From Candidatus Contendobacter odensis Run_B_J11 (GTDB lineage Bacteria; Pseudomonadota; Gammaproteobacteria; Competibacterales; Competibacteraceae): a stretch of DNA of 64,000 nt. Shown here piece after piece: positions 35,721 through 45,400 of this stretch. Under the pieces are notes generated by a model. That model worked only from the letters and a program-made list of their open reading frames with translations. It did not search any database and had not been told where the DNA came from. Each line of letters begins with the position of its first letter. Positions within the stretch are counted from its first letter, which is position 1. The translations under genes and the position numbers were made by a program. Location: NCBI RefSeq assembly GCF_000531125.1, contig NZ_CBTK010000047.1, positions 17,235-81,234 of the forward strand, given 5' to 3'.

Positions 35721-35835
35721 CAGGACGTTCGCTCATAAACTGGGTGTCGTCATACCCGTGAAAACGGGTATCCAGCCTTTTCAGCAGCTTACTGGATTCC
35801 CGCTGACGCGGGAATGACGAAAAGCGAAAGTTCTG
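35721..35835 (+). mobile_element. MITE copy 3 (115 bp) with 5-bp target duplication GAAGT
   Basis: CAGGACGTTCGCT and AGCGAAAGTTCTG form the ends, each with one change from the other copies. Two hairpins lie inside. GAAGT is repeated directly at 35716-35720 and 35836-35840. It differs from copy 4 at only about four positions, which suggests recent movement. Confidence 0.9.
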
Positions 35836-35909
35836 GAAGTGAAACCGCTATGGCGATAGTCGTTAGCCCCTTACAATGATTCATGGCCCGTGGTGGCAAG
35901 GAGGGAAAC

Positions 35910-38672
35910 ATGTATACCAGCCATTTCGGTTTTGACAGCAAGCCGTTCAAATCCAAAGATCCGAAGGATTTTTACCGTAATGCCAATTTCGATGTCGCCT
36001 GTGCCGACATTCTGGACGGTATTCGGGAACGGCGCGGGTTCATCCTGCTGACCGGCGAGGCCGGGATCGGAAAAACCTTCGTGCTGCGCCGCTGCATGGC
36101 AGAAGCCGACGATATCCGCTTCGTGCTGCTCAACAACGCCAATCTCAACTTTCCCGACCTGCTCAATTATCTGTGCGGCGCGCTGGAATTGCCGGCCACC
36201 CACCTGAATACCGAGCAGCAGGGCCAACGGCTGCTGGACACTTTGGTGGCGTATGCACGCCGTAACCAGACCATCGCCTTGCTCATTGACGATGCCCATC
36301 ATCTGCGCGCCGATGCGTTGTGTCGCCTGTGGGAATTTGTAGAGGTGCCGTCGCTGCCCAGCCAGCGCTTGCAAGTCGTACTGGCAGGATTGCCGGAAAT
36401 CGAAGGCAAACTGCGCCAGTACGATTTACAACTGATCCAGGACAGCATTGAGGTTCGCTGTCATCTGGAGCGCCTGAGTACCCTGGAAACGGGGCTGTTT
36501 ATCTCGCACCAGTTCACGGTTGCCGGACTTGAAGTCGGCGATTTGCTCTCGCCGGCGGTGATTGATCGGATTGCCACCCATAGCCAGGGCGCACCCCGCG
36601 CAATCGCCATGCTGTGCGATGCGATCCTGCTCTTTGCCAGCCTGGAATCAAATCAGCGGGTCACGCCGGAGCTGGTGGACGACGTTGCTCGCGACTGTTT
36701 TCTCGGTGCCCGCTCCGAACGGCCAATAGTCGAAACTCAAGCTCCCCGTCACCCGGTTTCCACTGCTGCCACACCGATGACCGATGACGATCTTGACGAT
36801 CTTGAACTGGGTTTGCCCGATCTCGATTTCACCTTCGATTTCGATCCGGATCAAACGGCGGTCAGTGAGTTATCGGTGGGTGAATCGCCGGCGGTTGCGA
36901 TCCCGGATTTTGAGCTGGAGCCGGCCACTGTGATGACCCCGGAACCGCCGGTCGAGCCGGCATTCGCCCCACTGGCGGAGTTCCCTGAGCCCATCCCGGA
37001 GCCAATCCCGGAATCGCTCCCGGAAGCCCTGTTGCCGGCGTCGCCGCCCCTGCGTGCATTTGCCCAGTTGCTGGAGGAAACCGTTGCCAAACAGGATCGC
37101 CATGATGTCCGGGATCGGGCGGCGCTCCGCTTTTTCCACTACGGCTATCTGCGGTTGTTGCAAGGCACGAGTCGGGCGCGGCTGACCGAGTGCGAATGGC
37201 GACTGGCGCGGCTGGCGCAAATCCAGCAGCCGGTGGTGGTCATGCTGGCGGTGGCTATCCGCGCCGCACCGAGATCGAGTGGGGTGTTATGCGCCCTGCT
37301 GATCAATCCGACCTGGTGGCAGTATCGCGAGATTCGCTTGCAGGTGCGCAGTCCCGATCTCAGCTTCGCCAACGCTGGACAGGCTATCTCGCTGCGGTTG
37401 CTGGGCGGTCGCGACGCCCATCCGGTGTATCTGGAATTTCACGGCGCGAGTGCGGGTTCCACCCAGGCCGGGCTGCGGCTGGAGATCGAACTCCGCGATC
37501 ATCGCGGGGAATGGCAGGCTTATGTCAGTCGGCGGGAGATTCGGCTGGATCTGCCGCTGAGGCGCGAAGGCGGGCGCAAGGTGGATAAGGTGCTGGCGAC
37601 CGACGCCCGCCCCGATTGTTTCTGGCCTGAACCGGAAGGCGCTGAAAACGATGCCGCTGCCGGAATCTGGTTGTTGAACGAGTCTGCCGCCTTAACCACT
37701 GTGGGCGGTTTGGCCGATACCCTGCCACTCGAGCTGGAAGTCGATGCCGAGCGCACCCAACGTCTGCGTGCTACGACGGTGCAAACCCTCGTTCGTGGCA
37801 CCCCGCTCACTCGAGCGTTGCTGTTGTCCGCCGACCCCGCCCACGCGCCGGCGCGGATCGAACTGGTTTCGCGTCCTTTCATGGTGCTTGGGCGCTACAA
37901 CGCCGTGACGGGAATGGGTTTCGGCGACTTCGCTCTGGGTTTCGTCCCCAAGTACAACCGGATTTCCCGGCTACATGGCGTGATTTGCGCGCTGGGTGAT
38001 CAGTTGGCGCTGATGCCGGCGAGCAATCAGGGTTACACCTACATGGGTCGCAATGGGGTGCGATTGGAGCGCGGGTGCTGGGAGTTCCTTGAGTCCGGCG
38101 ATGCTCTGGAGATTTGCGGCCTGTACCGCCTGCGCCTGACTCTGAGCTGGGATCAGCGGGGTGAGCGCGACCCGCCGGGCTGGGATCCCGCCGAGTCACG
38201 CGAAAAGTTTGGGCATTATCTGCTCGACCTGGTTGACGAGTTGCAGCAGCGTGATTCGCGCACCAATACCGACGAGACCCAAGCCCCGCTCAGGAGTCGC
38301 TACCTCAACCTGCTCCGGATGCAGGAACGGGTCGCCGTCATGAACGGGGTCGGCAGTCCGGGTGCCCTGCTCTATGCCCGATTCGAGCGCGAGGATGAAG
38401 CCGGAGGACGGCAGGTGGTGCATTATTACCTGCCCAAGTGGTTGTCTTTAGGCAGTGATCCGCAAGCCGGTTTGCGGATCACTGCCGCAGGCGTAGCGCC
38501 GCAACAGGCCGAGCTGCTGCTCCGCGATGGCATGTACTGGATTCAGAATCTGGCCGGACCGGGTTCGGTGCGGGTCGGTTGTCACGGGTTGGCTACTAAC
38601 GAGGTAATCGCATTGGAAGCAGGCGATGTGCTGGGGATTGGGTCAGCGCGATTTACCTTCGAGGCGTATTGA
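35910..38672 (+). CDS. ExeA/GspA-like AAA ATPase fused to FHA-like domains
   Basis: A 920-residue protein. The N-terminal third is an ExeA/GspA-like AAA ATPase with Walker A GEAGIGKT (49-56) and Walker B IALLIDD (122-128). A long acidic, Pro/Glu-rich linker follows (about 280-390), including an Asp-rich DDDLDDLELG tract. The C-terminal part contains an FHA-like fold near 654-747 (MVLGRYN, ISRLHGVI) and a weaker FHA-like segment at 841-920. FHA domains bind phosphothreonine. The ATG at 35910 follows GGAGG. No secretion genes are adjacent, so the job of this fusion is unclear. Confidence 0.8.
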   Translation: MYTSHFGFDSKPFKSKDPKDFYRNANFDVACADILDGIRERRGFILLTGEAGIGKTFVLRRCMAEADDIRFVLLNNANLNFPDLLNYLCGALELPATHLNTEQQGQRLLDTLVAYARRNQTIALLIDDAHHLRADALCRLWEFVEVPSLPSQRLQVVLAGLPEIEGKLRQYDLQLIQDSIEVRCHLERLSTLETGLFISHQFTVAGLEVGDLLSPAVIDRIATHSQGAPRAIAMLCDAILLFASLESNQRVTPELVDDVARDCFLGARSERPIVETQAPRHPVSTAATPMTDDDLDDLELGLPDLDFTFDFDPDQTAVSELSVGESPAVAIPDFELEPATVMTPEPPVEPAFAPLAEFPEPIPEPIPESLPEALLPASPPLRAFAQLLEETVAKQDRHDVRDRAALRFFHYGYLRLLQGTSRARLTECEWRLARLAQIQQPVVVMLAVAIRAAPRSSGVLCALLINPTWWQYREIRLQVRSPDLSFANAGQAISLRLLGGRDAHPVYLEFHGASAGSTQAGLRLEIELRDHRGEWQAYVSRREIRLDLPLRREGGRKVDKVLATDARPDCFWPEPEGAENDAAAGIWLLNESAALTTVGGLADTLPLELEVDAERTQRLRATTVQTLVRGTPLTRALLLSADPAHAPARIELVSRPFMVLGRYNAVTGMGFGDFALGFVPKYNRISRLHGVICALGDQLALMPASNQGYTYMGRNGVRLERGCWEFLESGDALEICGLYRLRLTLSWDQRGERDPPGWDPAESREKFGHYLLDLVDELQQRDSRTNTDETQAPLRSRYLNLLRMQERVAVMNGVGSPGALLYARFEREDEAGGRQVVHYYLPKWLSLGSDPQAGLRITAAGVAPQQAELLLRDGMYWIQNLAGPGSVRVGCHGLATNEVIALEAGDVLGIGSARFTFEAY

Positions 38673-40019
38673 TCAGACCAGACCGCCGGCAAGCCCCGGT
38701 ACGCTCACTTCAGCGAGAAACCCACCCAGCGTCCCGGAACGACCCAAGCGCAGGGTACCGCCGTATTGCGCAACGATGTCCCCGGCAATCGCCAGTCCCA
38801 GACCGTGACCGGCACGGGACTCATCAATCCGCACCCCACGCTGGCGCAACCCCTCCATCTGTTCCGGCGAGCAGCCTGGCCCGTCGTCTTCTACCCGCAG
38901 CCACCAACCTTCCGCGTTAGCCGTAGCGGTCAATCGCACCCGTGTTTTTGCCCACTGGCAGGCGTTGTCCAACAGATTACCCAGCAGTTCCAGCACATCG
39001 TCGCGGTCACCGGGAAATCCGCAATCCGGCGGAATCCGGGTTTCGATAATGAGGTTACGGTCGCGGTGGATGCGATACAGAGTTTCAACCAGATCAGTGA
39101 CTTCCCGTTCCAGCATCACCCGCTGACCCGGAGCGCCCCCGCCGACGATGCGCGCCCGTTTGAGTTCACGTTCGGTCAGGGCACGGATGTGCTGAAGCTG
39201 CTGGCGCAAATCCCGCCACCAAAGCGTGCTATCGCCCGCCGGCGGTAACTGTTCGGCTAACTGAGTCAGCACGGTCAGCGGTGTTTTCAAGGCATGAGCC
39301 AGATTGCCCAGCGCATGGCGGGAACGGCGCTGGCGTTGATCCAGCAATTCCAGCAGCCGGTTGAGTTCAGCCACCAGCGGCTGCACCTCGGCGGGGGCCT
39401 CGCCCGACAATTGCGGAATTTCCCCCCGCGCCAAGCGGGGCAGTTCGCGACGAACCTGCTCCAGCGGTGCCAGTCCGCGCCGCACGATCAGCCGCTGCAC
39501 CAGCAGCAGCACGCCGAACAGCGCTAGGGCGATCAGGACAAATTGCAGCAACAGGCGTTGCAGTCCAGCGTCCACCGGGCTGAAATCCTCGGTGACTCCA
39601 ATAGCAACCGGTTGGTTCTGCACCCGAAAGGCGCGACCCACCAGCAACAATTGTTGCTGCTGCGGGCCGGTCACGAAGCTTCGGGTGAAACGGTCAGGAA
39701 CGAGTGGTGGCAGTGGCAATTCAGCATCCCACAGCGAGCGCGAGCAGATTTCGCCGGTGGCCGTTGTGATCTGGTAATAGTGTCCCGAATAGGGCTGGCG
39801 GAACGTCGCGCTGATCCGGTCAGTAGCCAGTTCAAGTTGACCGTTGGCGTTCAGCGTCAGCGCGGCCAGCAGCGTTTCCAGATCGTGTTCCAGTCGACCG
39901 GCCACAAAATCCTCGGCCAGCCGCCGCAGCGAGTAGCCGCCAACCGCAACCGCCAGCACCGTGAGCACTGCCAATACGATGATCAGGCCAGCCGAGAGCC
40001 GGGCTTGCAGCGACTTCAC
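38673..40019 (-). CDS. Two-component sensor histidine kinase
   Basis: A 448-residue membrane kinase. Two hydrophobic segments (about 10-32 and 157-175) enclose a periplasmic sensor domain; a HAMP-like linker precedes the H box NLAHALKTPL with the phosphorylated H242. The N box (LLGNLLDNACQWA), DDGPGC and GHGLGLAI complete the ATPase domain. It resembles PhoQ-like kinases in layout, but the signal is unknown. Its stop abuts the ExeA-like gene's stop (TGATCA). It overlaps the regulator gene by four bases. Confidence 0.9.
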   Translation of the reverse strand: MKSLQARLSAGLIIVLAVLTVLAVAVGGYSLRRLAEDFVAGRLEHDLETLLAALTLNANGQLELATDRISATFRQPYSGHYYQITTATGEICSRSLWDAELPLPPLVPDRFTRSFVTGPQQQQLLLVGRAFRVQNQPVAIGVTEDFSPVDAGLQRLLLQFVLIALALFGVLLLVQRLIVRRGLAPLEQVRRELPRLARGEIPQLSGEAPAEVQPLVAELNRLLELLDQRQRRSRHALGNLAHALKTPLTVLTQLAEQLPPAGDSTLWWRDLRQQLQHIRALTERELKRARIVGGGAPGQRVMLEREVTDLVETLYRIHRDRNLIIETRIPPDCGFPGDRDDVLELLGNLLDNACQWAKTRVRLTATANAEGWWLRVEDDGPGCSPEQMEGLRQRGVRIDESRAGHGLGLAIAGDIVAQYGGTLRLGRSGTLGGFLAEVSVPGLAGGLV

Positions 40020-40687
40020 TCGGCATCGGCTCCGAAAATGTAGCCTTGGCCGCGCCGGGTGGCGATCAGATCGCGCCCCAGCTTGCGGCGCAACCGGTTG
40101 ATGTAGACCTCCAGCACGTTGCTATCGCGCTCGGTCTCACAATCGTAGACTTGCTCGGCCAGCCGGCTTTTGGACAGTACCCGGCCAGGGTGCAACATGA
40201 AATAGCGCAGCAGGCGAAACTCGGTGCCGGTCAGTTCAAAAATCTCGCGGGTGGCGGAAATCTGCACGGTCTGAGTGTCTTCGTCCAGTTCCAGACCGGC
40301 GATTTTCAGCGGACCCGGTGGTCGAGCGACGCCGCGCCGTAACAGGGCGTGAAGCCGGGCGATCAGTTCAGCGACATGGAATGGCTTGCTCAGATAATCG
40401 TCAGCGCCGGCCTTAAAACCCTCAACTTTTTCGTGCCAGGCGTCGCGAGCGGTCAGAATCAGCACCGGCGCCGGATTGCCGGCGGTGCGCCAATGCCGCA
40501 ATACCTCCAGCCCAGAGCGACCCGGCAGCCCCAGATCCAGCACCACCGCCGCGTAAGGTTCGGATTCACCCATGAATTCGGCATCCACCCCGTTATCCAC
40601 CACGTCCACCGCAAAACCGGCCTGTTCCAGATCGATTCGCAGGCGACCGCTCAACATCGCGTCGTCTTCAACCAGTAATAGCCGCAT
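40016..40687 (-). CDS. OmpR-family response regulator
   Basis: A 223-residue regulator: receiver domain with acidic D8 and D9, phospho-acceptor D51 (VVLDLGLPG) and a conserved Lys in YLSKPF, then an OmpR/PhoB winged helix ending YINRLRRKLGRDLIATRRGQGY. The ATG at 40687 opens the family-standard MRLLLVEDD. It lies two bases after a PepSY gene and overlaps the kinase gene, so PepSY and cytochrome proteins are likely produced with the system and may be linked to its signal. Confidence 0.93.
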   Translation of the reverse strand: MRLLLVEDDAMLSGRLRIDLEQAGFAVDVVDNGVDAEFMGESEPYAAVVLDLGLPGRSGLEVLRHWRTAGNPAPVLILTARDAWHEKVEGFKAGADDYLSKPFHVAELIARLHALLRRGVARPPGPLKIAGLELDEDTQTVQISATREIFELTGTEFRLLRYFMLHPGRVLSKSRLAEQVYDCETERDSNVLEVYINRLRRKLGRDLIATRRGQGYIFGADAE

Positions 40688-40689
40688 CG

Positions 40690-41010
40690 CTATTTCCGGG
40701 GTTTCTGCTCGAGATGCCACAGTTCACCGGTGCGGGCGTCGTATTCAAACTCCCGCACCACGCCGTCTTCGCCCAGAAACTTGAGATCGTAAACATAGCG
40801 CCCCTGCTCAAATTCCAGTTCCGCTTCCAGCAATTGCCCATCGGAATACTGGCGCCGGTGATTAGCAATGATCGTTTCCAGCGACAGGATTGCCCCGGCA
40901 TCGCGCAACTGGCGAACCTCCTTGTAATCGCGTCCGGCAGTCACCGGGCTGGCAGCGAGCGAACCCACCGCCAGAGTCAAAAAGAGGGCGAATCTGGCAT
41001 AAAGGCACAT
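40690..41010 (-). CDS. PepSY-like periplasmic protein
   Basis: A 106-residue exported protein: Sec signal (about 1-25), then a single PepSY-like domain with YVYDLKFLGEDGVVREFEYDARTGELW, the typical core of this fold. Such small PepSY proteins often sit beside PhoPQ-like two-component systems or cytochrome b561 genes. It ends two bases before the response regulator and follows the cytochrome b gene by 25 bases. Confidence 0.83.
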   Translation of the reverse strand: MCLYARFALFLTLAVGSLAASPVTAGRDYKEVRQLRDAGAILSLETIIANHRRQYSDGQLLEAELEFEQGRYVYDLKFLGEDGVVREFEYDARTGELWHLEQKPRK

Positions 41011-41035
41011 GAACGCATTGCCACGAGTGCCAGAT

Positions 41036-41650
41036 TCAGGCGCGTTTGCGCCCGGTAATCATGGCGCGGGCCAGATTCTCGCGGTGCAACAGGCTTTCCC
41101 AGACCACACCGATCAGATGCCCGACCACCAGAATGACGGTAAAGTTGGCAAAGAATTCGTGCAGTTCCTTGAAGGTGTCAATGGCGCCGTCGCTACTGTT
41201 CGCCAGCAGGCCGGCGAGTGGCCCCAGTCCCTTGTCGGCGCCGTACAGCATCAGGCCGGCAGCGACCGTGATCGTCAGGCTGAGCAATAGAACGATGATC
41301 ATCATGCCGCCGGCAGGGTTGTGCCCCAAATGACGGGGGGCGCGCAAAGTTAGCACGCTCTTGACATAAATCAGGACTTCACGCGGCCCATACACAAAGT
41401 CGCTGAAACGGGCGTAGCGCGGCCCCACAAAGCCCCACAGCAGGCGGAACAGCAGCAGGCCGGCAAGGGTGTAACCGGCCCAGACATGGAGGGTTTGCAG
41501 CCACTCTTCACTCAGTAGCCGATCCCGAATTTCTTCAAACCACTCACTCTGGGTGCAGTAGGCGAGGACGAAAGCGATCACCAGGGTCCAGTGGAACAGG
41601 CGGACCAACGGGTCCCAAACAATGATTTCAGCAGTGCTACGGTCGGTCAT
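41036..41650 (-). CDS. Cytochrome b561-type diheme membrane protein
   Basis: A 204-residue four-helix membrane cytochrome b. Histidines suited to ligating two hemes occur in RLFHWTL (about 20), LHVWAGY (about 54), LHEFFAN and VVGHLIGV. It belongs to the cytochrome b561 / Ni-Fe-hydrogenase cytochrome b-like family and likely moves electrons between the quinone pool and a periplasmic partner. Flanking PepSY proteins are common companions. It is not close enough to the hydrogenase operon to assign it there. Confidence 0.88.
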   Translation of the reverse strand: MTDRSTAEIIVWDPLVRLFHWTLVIAFVLAYCTQSEWFEEIRDRLLSEEWLQTLHVWAGYTLAGLLLFRLLWGFVGPRYARFSDFVYGPREVLIYVKSVLTLRAPRHLGHNPAGGMMIIVLLLSLTITVAAGLMLYGADKGLGPLAGLLANSSDGAIDTFKELHEFFANFTVILVVGHLIGVVWESLLHRENLARAMITGRKRA

Positions 41651-41738
41651 GGTTATTTCGACGCATCGGTAGCGCCTCCACCGCAGCGCGGACGCCGGCG
41701 GGGAGGCAGGGTGATAGGCGGAGGGACTTATTCAGTCG

Positions 41739-42044
41739 TTACTTGCCTTGGGCGTCGACCAGTGCGCCAGTGGCGATCTCGTAGTAAACCTCCCACTTCT
41801 TGCCATCGTCGCCGGTGATTTTAACCTCCCAGGTCTGCTTGCCTTTATGGGTATCCTCATACGCCTTGGTCACTTTGCCCGGATGCGCTTTGAGCGCCAT
41901 TTCGGTTGCCTGTTCCTTGGTGATAGCGGCGGCGGGCTGGGAAGTGGCTGGAGCCGATGAGACTGGAGTAGCGGCAAAGGCGGCGGTGGTAGCGAAGGCA
42001 ATGGCGAGGGTGACGGCGGCGAGTAGCGGTTTGCGAACGATCAT
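41739..42044 (-). CDS. PepSY domain protein, periplasmic
   Basis: A 101-residue exported protein with a Sec signal (residues 1-24, ending AFA), an Ala/Pro/Ser-rich linker, and one PepSY domain (ITKEQATEMALKAHPGKV ... WEVYYEIATGALVDA). It is the first gene of a probable five-gene minus-strand unit (PepSY, cytochrome b561, PepSY, regulator, kinase). PepSY domains are thought to regulate proteases or bind metals; the precise role here is unknown. Confidence 0.86.
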   Translation of the reverse strand: MIVRKPLLAAVTLAIAFATTAAFAATPVSSAPATSQPAAAITKEQATEMALKAHPGKVTKAYEDTHKGKQTWEVKITGDDGKKWEVYYEIATGALVDAQGK

Positions 42045-42198
42045 GGATGTAGACCTCGTAAGATGGATTCAGGGATGACAATCGGGCCGTGGGTTCGGAT
42101 GAGTTGCTCTGCCGTGACCACAGCCTTGGAGCACACTGTAAACCGCTTGCCTGAATTGAACCTTAAAATACGCCGACATCCCGCTCGACCCATGGATT

Positions 42199-42313
42199 CA
42201 GGACTTTCGCTCATAAACTGGGTGTCGTCATACCCGTGAAAACGGGTATCCAGTCTTTTCAGCAGCTTACTGGATTCCCGCTGACGCGGGAATGACGAAA
42301 AGCGAAAGTCCTA
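42199..42313 (+). mobile_element. MITE copy 4 (115 bp) with 5-bp target duplication GGATT
   Basis: CAGGACTTTCGCT begins the element and AGCGAAAGTCCTA ends it; the last base is A instead of G. GGATT is repeated directly at 42194-42198 and 42314-42318. It is nearly identical to copy 3. It lies in the spacer between the divergent PepSY operon and the TPR lipoprotein gene. Confidence 0.9.
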
Positions 42314-42366
42314 GGATTCATTGATGTCGCGGCTGATCCAACACCATTAACCGAGAATGCTTAACC

Positions 42367-42372
42367 TATAAT
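42367..42372 (+). promoter_or_regulatory. Possible -10 box (TATAAT) upstream of the TPR lipoprotein gene
   Basis: A perfect TATAAT lies 72 bases before the start codon; no good -35 hexamer is seen at the usual distance. Confidence 0.35.
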
Positions 42373-42395
42373 CTCACCGATATCAGTGTTTCTGT

Positions 42396-42415
42396 TTGTC
42401 CTTGTCCTTGTCCTT
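42396..42415 (+). repeat. Short hexamer repeat (TTGTCC, about three copies)
   Basis: Three consecutive TTGTCC units and a partial fourth lie in the leader of the TPR lipoprotein gene, between the -10-like box and the start codon. Confidence 0.6.
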
Positions 42416-42443
42416 GGATTGCAACGCACCCGGAGCTCGTCTT

Positions 42444-45400
42444 ATGAAATTTGATATGCGGGTATCGCTACCCGAGCCGCGCACTGCGGCACTCAAACTG
42501 TGCCTGGCCGTGGGTCTGGCGGTCGGAGGGGTCGGTTGCGGTGATCGCACCACCGATGTCGAGTATGTGCAGCGCGCCCGTGAACATCAGGCTAAACGGG
42601 AGCTACAGGCCAGTGTCATCGAACTGAAAAACGCCCTGCAAAAGAATCCAGAGAATCGCGATGCCCGCGCGCTGCTCGGTCAGTTGTATGTGGAGACCGG
42701 CAACGGGGTGTCGGCTGAAAAGGAATTGCAGCGGGCCAAGGAACTGGGTGCAGATCGGAGCGTCTGGCAGGTGCCACTGGCACGGGCTTACCTGTTGCAG
42801 GGTCAGAACCAGAAACTGCTCGATTTGACGCCAGAAGCCAACGATCCCGCAGCGCAACAGGCCACCCTGCTGGCTTTGCAGGGACTGGCCGAACTGGCGC
42901 TGAATCGTTTGGACAACGCCAAGGCCAGCCTGAGTCGCGCCCTGGAATCGCAGCCCGATAATCCAGACGCCTTGCTGGGGATGAGCCAGTTGGCACTGAT
43001 CAACCGTAATTACAGCGAGGCGGAAAATTTCGCCAGCAAGGCCAGCGAACGCGATCCGCACGATGTGCGGCCCTGGTTCGTCAAGGTGCGGTTGAGCCGC
43101 ATGCAGAATGACGATCCGGCAGCGCTGAAGTCGTTGCAGCGGATTCTGGAACTGCAACCACAAAATCCTGTGGCTCTGCTGGAGCGGGCGGAGATCGCCA
43201 TTACTCAGGGCAAGCAAGACGAGGCGCTGGCCGATGTTGAAGCCGTGCGCAAGCGCCAGCCCAATCTGCCAGACGCCAACTATCTGCGCGGGCGCATCCT
43301 GTTCCAGAAAAAAGATCTGGCGGGCGCGCAGGATGCGCTATTGCAGGTGCTCAAAGTGGTGCCCAACCATCCGGGCAGTCAGTTCCTGCTGGGGTCCATC
43401 AATTACGAACAGAACAATCTGGGGCAGGCGGATTTGTACCTGACCCCCTTCGTTAACAGCCAGCCGGGCTATCTCCCGGCCCGGTTGCTGCTGGCGGCAA
43501 CCCAGCTCAAGCAAAATCAGTCGCGCCGGGCGATTGATCTGTTGACGCCGGCGTTGGCGCAGGCACCGAATGACGCGCAACTACTGGCCCTGCTAGGCAG
43601 CGCCTATTTGCAGGATCGCAACTTTGCCAAGGGTTCCGAATATTTGCAGAAGGCCGCCCAAATCACCCCGGAAGCCACCGGCGTTCGCACTCAACTGGCG
43701 CTGTCACGGCTGGCCGAGGGGCGGGCGGATGAAGCGGTGCAGGAACTGCAAGGACTGGTGGAACTGGGCCAGGACGTGATGCAGGCTGACCTGTTGCTGG
43801 TGCAAGCCTATTTGCAGCAGAAAGATTACGACAAGGCTATCGCGGCTGCGACCACACTGACCGGAAAACATCCCAACGATCCGGTGGCCCATAACCTGTT
43901 GGGCAGCGCCTATCTGGCTAAGGGCGAAGATGGTAAAGCCCGTGGCGAATTTGAGCAGGCGTTGAAACTGGACCCGAACCTCAGTCCCGCTGCACTAAAT
44001 CTGGCGCTGCTGGAACTCAAGGCCGGCAACCGCGACGCTGCCCGCGCCCAGTACGAAGCCATCGCCCAAAAAGATCCCGCCAATCTGAACGCGCTGCTGC
44101 GCCTTGCCGGTTTGGCGGAACAGGCGGGTCAAGCCGACCAGGCCCAGCGCTGGCTGGAGCAGGCCTGGAACAAGAATCCGTCGTCACTGCCCGCTGGCTT
44201 GGCCCTGATCGAGCGCTATCAGGCCGCGAGTCTCAATCTGAAGGCGGTCAATGTGGCGCGTGGACTGGAAGCCGCCAATCCCACTCACCCGGCAGCGCAA
44301 CGGGCGCTGGGTCTGGCGCTGCTGGCCGATGGACAGCCCGCCGAGGCGCTCAAAGCCTTCCGCAAGCTGGCCGAATTGCAGCCGCAAGCGCCGGAACCCT
44401 GGCATCTGATCGCCCTGACCCTGGCGCGAACTCAGGATTTCAAAGGCGCGACGGAGGCGATTAACAAGGCGCTGGCGGTGCAGGGCAACTATCTGCCCTC
44501 GCTGATAGCGCGAGTGGAGTTGCAGGCTCAGCAACAACAATTCAAAGAGGCGCTGGCCGGAGCCAAGGCGCTGCAAAGCCAGTTCCCGGATTTGAACATT
44601 GGCTATCGGCTGGAAGGCAATCTGTACTTGCAGCAGAAGGATTTTGCCAAGGCGCTGGCAGCCTATCGGACGGCTCATGCCAAGACTCCGGACAGCCAGA
44701 CCGTGTTGTTGCTGGCCGGGGCACAGCAGGTCACCGGCGATAGCGATGGCGCGATTAAGACGCTACGCGATTGGCTGACCGCGCATTCTGATGACGTGCA
44801 GGTTCGCACCCGGCTGGCGATGGAATTGCAGCGGCTGGGTCGGCGCGAAGAGGCGATTACCGAATACGAGCGGTTGGCCCAGCGTGAAGCGCAGGCGAAA
44901 CCGGGTTCTGATGCGACGGTGCTGGATCGGGGTCTGCGGCAGGCCGACACTCTGTTGATCCAGGCGTATCTGCAACAAAAAGACTACGACAAGGCCATCA
45001 CGGCAGCCCGCGAGCTGACTCAGAAACAGCCGAACGAACCCGGCGCGTTCAACCTGCTGGGCGCGGTTTATCTGGCCAAGGGCGATAACCCAGCAGCGCG
45101 GACCGCCTTCGAGCAGGCGCTGAAGCTGAAACCGGATTACGTTCCCGCGCAGATGAACCTGGCCGGGATCGAAGCCCGCTCGGGCGATAAGGCAGCAGCG
45201 CAACTGCGTTATCGGCGAGTGCTGGAGCGCGAGCCGGACAATCTGGCGGCTGTAGTGCGGCTGGTGGCGCTGCTGGGCCAAACCGACGAATCCTTGCGCT
45301 TGCTGGAGGGTGCTTGGAACCGGCGGCCCGATTCGGTTGAGGCTGGGTTGGCGCTGGCGCAGGACTATCTGGCCCGTAAGGACAACGCCAAGGCGCTGGC

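Noticed and set aside
41036..41650. Assignment of the cytochrome b561 to the hydrogenase
   Set aside because: The hydrogenase has its own HybA/HybB electron path; this gene lies 17 kb away with PepSY and two-component genes.
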